From Mercurialis annua (Eukaryota; Streptophyta; Magnoliopsida; Malpighiales; Euphorbiaceae): a stretch of DNA of 64,000 nt. Position numbers and translations under genes: made by a program. Positions 57,734-64,000 of the stretch are shown here, piece after piece. The stretch lies in the NCBI RefSeq assembly GCF_937616625.2, contig NC_065576.1, positions 29,261,128 through 29,325,127 of the forward strand, written 5' to 3'. The notes under the pieces are model-generated. The model saw only the letters and a program-made list of their open reading frames with translations. It did not search any database and had not been told where the DNA came from. Position 1 is the stretch's first letter, and the number at the start of each line of letters is the position of its first letter.

Positions 57734-60642
57734 TGTAATATCCCGTAAAATTTTACATTTTTTTTACATTTAAATTCCGACATTTTTCCCGGTCGTTTTG
57801 AAGTAATCTCGATATTAGTGGCTTGGTTCGAGTTGTTTGGTTTGGGTGTGATTTATTGGTTTAACCAATTATATATTTAAATCAAAAATAAAAAAAAAAT
57901 AGAATTCATTCATTCCCGTTCGGGAATTGGAATTCCCGAACGGGAATCTCTTTTTTTTGGGCCTGGTCTCGTTCGAGACCAGGCATTCCCGAACGGGAAT
58001 CATGGCCTGAAAGGCCATTCCCGTTCGGGAATCACATCAGCCCATAGGACCCTTTCGTGTGGCTCTTTTCGATCTCATTTACGGCTCACTTCCCTACGTT
58101 ATTTTAAGTCGATTTCTTCATTGAAAACCTAGATCACACTGCAATCTAACCCTAGCCACTCTCCTTTCGTTCTTTCGCTGAGTATTGAATCTGTTATCAT
58201 CTTTCAAAGATCGCTGTTCAGTAAGTGTTTATAATTCCTTTGATTTCCAGATTTTGCTTTTGAACGGCTTTGCGTAATTTGATTCGTTCTTGTTCGTTTC
58301 TAGATCGAAATTGATTCCGCTTGATCTCAGACGTTCTAGACTCAATTCCCTACGATTCCCTATCTCGTTTTCGTTGAACGGTACGTAATTTAAGCTCGTT
58401 TTAATCGCCGTACGGTTAACCGCTTTGAACGTCATATAACCTGTTCTTGCAGATTGGTTACTGCCGATCCTTTGTTTATTTTTCTTGGTTATGATTTTAC
58501 CTTGTTTTTGATTATAAATCTCTTGGGTTGTTGTTGTGTAAGATTTGAATGATTTTGGGATCCATCGTTGCTTGACGTTCTTGATTCCGTTTTGAAATTG
58601 CCGAATGGTTCATTAGTTACTGTTCTTCTTAATTTTGATTTCTATGAGATTGATTAATAACTAGATGATTGTTGTGTGGGTTGTGATTATGATTAGTTTG
58701 ATGATTTTTAAAGTCGTTAAAGAGTTGTGAGATTGGTTTCGATTTTGGACGTAAATCACAGTAGCATGAGGAAGCCTTCAATGGCTTAGGCGGGCTGCTG
58801 TTTGATTAAACAAGGAAGATGATGGCTAAATAGCCACTTTAGCCACCAAGTTATTTTGCTTAAATAAAATCAATCCTTTAAGTTTAACTTTACCTAATAA
58901 CTTGGATTTTATTTTGATTTTCAAATTAAATATTTAAAACGAAAGTTGTTTATAAATTTAAGCTGATATAATTACTCGGGTAATTTTATTTAACTTTGAA
59001 TTTCGATTTGGTATAAATTGGCTAAATTACAATTTAGCCCCTGAACTTATTTCTATAACTTAATTAAGTGGATTTTTGATTTATAACTTTGTATTTTGTA
59101 TTAATTGTAAATAAAAGTAATTAATTTGATTTTTGGAAATCAAATTGGCTAAAGTGCAATTTAGCCCCTAATTGGCAAAAGTACCATTTAGTCCCTACTT
59201 GGTTAAAATACAATTTGGTCCCTGAATTTTTATTTGACTTATATAATTAAGTTTTTGGGTTGTAACTTGGGTTACTTGAAATTGAAGTTATTGAGTTCCG
59301 CTTTTAAAACGGTTTATTATTTTATGAAATTATTTTATAAATATAAACTCGGGTTTATATTTGATAAACGTTTTGATCGGGTTAGACTTGGGTCACCCGA
59401 CAAGTGGGGTTAGCTTGGTAGTTAATGATAATTCGGCTAACCCACTATTTGGAAATTATTTATTATTTAAAATTATTAAATAATATTTATAAATTGAATT
59501 ATAAGCGAGAACTCAATAGACTTATATTAATTGGGCTTTATTACCTTTTGGATATATTTGCGTTACTTTGGATTGTTTATTTACTACGTGTTAATTGTGC
59601 TAGTCTTATGTGGTGTCTAGTACTCTCTAGAGTTAGGGTCTGATTTTAATAATTATTTTATTTGTCTAGACTCGTCTACTGTTCGTGCTTCAGAGGCGAA
59701 CCAGAGTTAGTTGCTTGCCGGTATTTCACGCGGATTAGCAAGCTGTGAGTTTATATTTACTATTTACCGCTTTATTAAGTAAATTGTTATTTTAATATTA
59801 AATATATATACTGTACGTATATTTCGAACTGTTTTTATATTATGGCTTCTAGTTGGAACATGCTACCTAATGGGCATCATTAGGACTCCGTGCGCACCGG
59901 TATTGATCTGGGTAAGGTATATATGGAAATGTGGTAACTCGGTGTGAGCATAGCTCTCGGGACCAGGTAGAGTAACTCGGTGTAGCTCAGCTCTCGGGAC
60001 TCTGGTATAAGTGTGGTCAGTGGTAACTCGGTGTAGCTCAGCTCTCGGGACCAGACCTATTGGATTATGATTATTATTTAGAATTGTGGATTAGGGTTCC
60101 AACTATTATCTGTAATATCGTTAATAAATGTTTTAAACGTTTTAAAGGTTTTCCACTTAATAAATGTAAATAGTGGTATGAACTCATCTCAGTATATCTG
60201 ACCCCGTTGTTTTCCCAATTTTTCCCAGGGTTATGATCTGAGAGAGTCGGGTGATCTCCGCATTTACTTTTCCTCGGAGGTTCCATTTATTTTGATAAAC
60301 TGTCAAACTATTTTATTCTTAGACCGCAGTAGTAACTAGACGTCTTTGTTATTATATTATATTTTGTCGGATTGGTTCGACTGGTTATATTGCTTTGGCA
60401 TGTTATATTATTTATATTGGTTTATGATAAATCTATTTTAGACTCAGAATTGGATAAGCATGTTATATTAACTGTTGAATATCATAACTGCTAGATTTAG
60501 ACTGAAGTCTCGGTTGCTCCCGAGCATTGGTTTCTGCAGGTTTATGTGTTTATATGGTTAGTTGAAAGGCTAGCTACGGGTTTTGGTACTACATTACCCA
60601 TACCCTAGCGCCGGTCGCGATTCATGAAAATGGGTCGTGACA
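57734..60642 (+). repeat. 3' LTR of the Tekay-like element (2909 bp)
   Basis: Same length and sequence as 49399-52307 except for eight single-base differences, no indels. It ends GTCGTGACA at the target duplication GCGTC (60643-60647). Confidence 0.95.
57912..58032. repeat. palindrome cluster, 3' LTR copy
   Basis: Offset by 8335 bp from 49577-49697 and identical to it. Confidence 0.9.
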
Positions 60643-63600
60643 GCGTCAAAGAGACTTGAGACGGGGAATACTAATCTAGCCTCATTTTTCACGCACACAT
60701 TGCATAATATAACCTAACTTGCATAGGTAATCCGAACGACACGTTAAAGAGACTTGAGGCTGGGAATACTAATCTACCCTCTTTTTTCACTCAAACTTTG
60801 CATAATATAACGTAACCATAATTAGGTTATTAGACCGACGGGATAAAATGACTTGACTTTTCGAGCACACTTTGCATAATATAAGCTACCGTAATTAGGA
60901 AATTTGAACGACGCGTATAAGAGACTTGAGACGGGGCATACTAATCTACCCTCACTTTTACGCACACTTTATAGAAAGTAACCTAACCATTCTTAGGTAA
61001 TCAGAACGACGCGTTAAAGATACTTGAGTCAGGGCATACAAATGGAACTTCTTTTTCCCGCACACTTCCCGAAATATACCCTAACCATGATTAGGTAATC
61101 GGAACTACGCGTTAAAGAGACTTGAGAAAAGGCATACTAATCTAGCTTCACTTTTCACGCACACGTTGCGTAATAGAACCTAACCATAATTAGGTAATTA
61201 GAACGAGGCGTTAAAGAGACTTTAGCCGGGGCTTACTAATCAAGTCTTACTTCTCATGCACACATTAGATTAACCTAACAATAATTACGTAATTCGAACG
61301 ACGAGTTAAAGAGACTTGGGACGAAACATACGAATCCAGCCTAACTTTTTCACGCACACTTTATGTATTGTAACATAACCATTCTTTGATAATTGCAACG
61401 ACGCGTTAAAGAGACTTGCATCAAGACATACGAATAGAACCTCTTTTTCGCCCACACTTCCCGCAATATAACCTAACCATGCTTAGGTAATCGGAACCAC
61501 GGCTTAATGAGATTTGAGACGGGGCATACTAATCTAACCTCACCTTTCACGCACCCTTTGTGTAATATAACCTGACCATGGTAATTATAACGATGCGTTA
61601 AAGAGACTTGAGGGTATACTAATCTACCCTCAATAATATAACCTACCTTTAATTAGGTAATTACAACGAGTCGCTAAAGAGACCCGAGACATGGCATACT
61701 AATCTAGCCCATATGTTTACGCAAACTTTGTATAATATAATCTGACCATAATTAGGTAATTACAACAATGCGTTAAAGAGACTTGAGCCAAGACATACTA
61801 ATCTAGCCTCACTTTTCATGCAAACTTTGCGTAATATAACCTAACTATAATTAGGTAATTTGAACGACGCGTTAAAGAAACCTGAGACGGGGCATACTAA
61901 TCTAGCCCCACTTTTCACACACACTTAATGTAATGTAACCTAACTATTCTTAGGTAATCAGAATGTTGCGCTAAAGAAACATTAGTCAGGGCATACAAAT
62001 GGAACCTCTTTTTCGCGCGCACTTTTTGTAATATAGCCTAACAATGCTTAGGTAATCGGAAAATCGTATTAAAGAGATTTGAGAAGTGGTATACTAATAT
62101 AGCTTCACTTTTCATGCACACTTTGCGTAATGTAACCCAACCATAAGGCGTTAAAGAGTCTAGAGCTGGGGCATACAAATCCAGCCTCACTTCTCGCGCA
62201 CACATTGCATTAACCTAACCATAGTTAGGTATTTCAAACAACGAATGAAAGAGACTTGAGACGGGACATACAAATCTAGCATAACGTTTCACGCACACTT
62301 TATGTAACGTAACATAACTATTCTTAGATAATTCGAACGACGCGTTAAAGAGACTTGAGACAGGACATACGAATTGAACCTCTTTTTTGTGCACACTTTC
62401 TACAATATAACCGAACTATGCTTAGGTATTCAAAACGACGACTCAAAGAGATTTGAGACAGGGTATACTAATCTAGCCTCAATTTTCAAACACCCTTTGT
62501 GTAATATAACCTAACCATTGTAATTTGAATGTCGCGTTAAAGAGATTTAAGATGGGGCATACTAACCTAGCCTCAATTTTCACTCACACTTTGCGTAATA
62601 TAACTTAAACCATGCTTAGGTTATCCAAACGACGCGTTAAAGAGACTTGAGACTGGACATACTAATCTAGCTTCACTTTTCACGCATAAATTGCATAATA
62701 TAAACTAACCATACTTAGGTAATTTGAGCGAAGCATTAAAGCGACTTGAGACAGGTCATACTAATCCAGCCTTATGTTTCATGCATATTTCGCATAATGT
62801 CACCTAACCATGCTTAGGTAATGGGAACGTCGCATTAAGGAGACTTGAGTCTAGGAATACGAATCAAGCCTAATTTTTCGCACACATTTTGCGTAGTATA
62901 AATTAACTATGCATAGGTAATCAGAACGACGCGCTAAAGAGATTTGAGACGTAGTATCCTAATCTAGCCTTGTTTTTCATGCACCCTTGTGTAATTATAA
63001 CATATTCATGCTTAGCTTATCCGAATGCCGCATTAAAGAGACTTAAGACATGACATACTAATCCACTGTCACTTTTCATGCATAAGTTGCATAATATAAC
63101 CTAACAATGCTTAGGTAATCCCAACGACGTGTTAAAAAGACATGAGACGGGACATGCTAATCTAGCGTCACTTTTCACGCACACATTGCATATATAATCT
63201 CACCATGCTTAGGTTTCCTGGACGGCTCGTTAAGGATAAATGAGATAGGAGATATTAATCTAGCGTCACTTTTCAAGCACAAATTGCATAATATAACCTA
63301 GCCATGCATAGGCAATCCGACCGACGCGTTAAAGAGACTTGAGACAGGGCAAACTAATCTACCCTTTTTTTATTCATACTTTGCATACTAATATAGCCCC
63401 AATTTTTACACAAACTTTGCATAATATAACCTAACAATAATTAGGTAATCAGAATGACACGTTAAAGAGACTTTAGCCAGGGCATTCTAATCTAGCCTTA
63501 CTTTTCACGCACACTTTGCATAATATAACTTAACCATAACTAGGTAATTCGAACGACGCGTTAAAGAGACTTGACATGCAAGATACTAATCTAGCCTCAC

Positions 63601-64000
63601 TTTTCAGGCACACTTTATGTAATGTAACCTAACCATTCTTAGGTAATTGGAACAACGTGTTAAAGAGACTTGACTTAGGGCATATGAATGGAACTTCTTT
63701 TTTGCGCACACTTTTCGCAATCTAACCTAACGATGCTTAGGTTATCGGAACGACGCTTTAAAGAGATTGGAGACGGGGCATACTAATTTAGCCTCACTTT
63801 TCACGCACCTTTTGCATAACATAACCTAACCATGGTAATCGGAACGACGCGTTAAAGACACTTGAGACGGGGCATCCTAATCTAGCCTCATGTTTCAATC
63901 ATACTTTGTATAATATAACAAAACCATAATTAAGTAACTAGAATGACGCGTTAAAAAGATTTGAGACAGGACATACTATTCTAGCCTCAATTTTCAAGCA
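60643..64000. repeat. 99-bp tandem satellite, block 6
   Basis: About 34 monomers to the window edge. Its first five bases (GCGTC) are the right target duplication. Dyad subtype order starting at about 60985 repeats from about 61945 (ten monomers, 960 bp), matching the order seen at 38942-39996. Several monomers are shortened by 20-40 bp (for example around 61610-61625, 62140 and 63375). Confidence 0.95.

Larger units (their letters stand above)
49399..60642 (+). mobile_element. complete Tekay-like Ty3/gypsy chromovirus (11,244 bp)
   Basis: Full-length element with two LTRs of exactly 2909 bp, 5-bp target duplication, initiator tRNA-Met primer site, one uninterrupted gag-pol frame, and a purine tract before the 3' LTR. 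By eye the LTRs differ at eight positions (left LTR 49729, 49869, 49960, 50098, 50116, 51554, 51803, 52167), 0.27 percent, seven of them transitions. At a commonly used plant rate of 1.3e-8 per site per year that is about 0.1 million years (inference). It looks capable of autonomous movement. Tekay/Del assignment rests on the RT wording and the C-terminal chromodomain-like segment. Confidence 0.95.

Overview
The window looks like repeat-rich heterochromatin from the nuclear genome of a flowering plant, probably a eudicot, though the species cannot be named from the sequence. I recognise no host gene, tRNA or rRNA gene. The evidence for a plant is the set of LTR-retrotransposon lineages: Ty3/gypsy chromovirus, Tekay-like, Athila-like and Tat-like elements plus Ty1/copia elements, several primed by initiator-tRNA-Met-type sites and flanked by 5-bp target duplications.

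The substrate is one tandem satellite with a monomer of about 99 bp. It appears as six blocks (about 2383-4623, 13430-14998, 27298-30573, 37135-41067, 47486-49398 and 60643-64000), roughly 16 kb in all. The blocks were probably one or a few arrays split by retrotransposon insertions. Monomers fall into subtypes that recur in a fixed order every 10-11 monomers (about 1 kb), so the array has higher-order structure.

Layout: 1-2382, minus-strand fragment of a CRM/Reina-like chromovirus running off the left edge. 4624-13429, decayed minus-strand copia element (copy 1) with a rearranged compound 5' LTR and a truncated 3' LTR. 14999-27297, minus-strand Athila-like element with its 3' LTR, an env-position ORF and a nearly readable pol, lacking its 5' LTR and carrying a copia-type solo LTR (24951-26446) in gag. 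30574-37134, decayed plus-strand Tat-like element with two RNase H domains, lacking its 3' LTR. 41068-47485, second copia element of the same family (copy 2, minus), with target duplication AATAT, a large internal deletion and a 338-bp hairpin MITE in its 3' LTR. 49399-60642, complete young Tekay-like chromovirus (plus) with two 2909-bp LTRs differing at 8 sites, target duplication GCGTC and an uninterrupted 1655-codon gag-pol with a chromodomain-like C-terminus.

Only the Tekay-like element looks capable of activity. The rest form a graded series of decay. The observations most worth a second look are the satellite's higher-order organisation, the clusters of short near-perfect palindromes in the LTRs of two unrelated elements, the compound copia LTR, the solo LTR and MITE with clean target duplications, and repeated motifs shared by the copia leaders and promoters. 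I did not find evidence for an unknown gene system.
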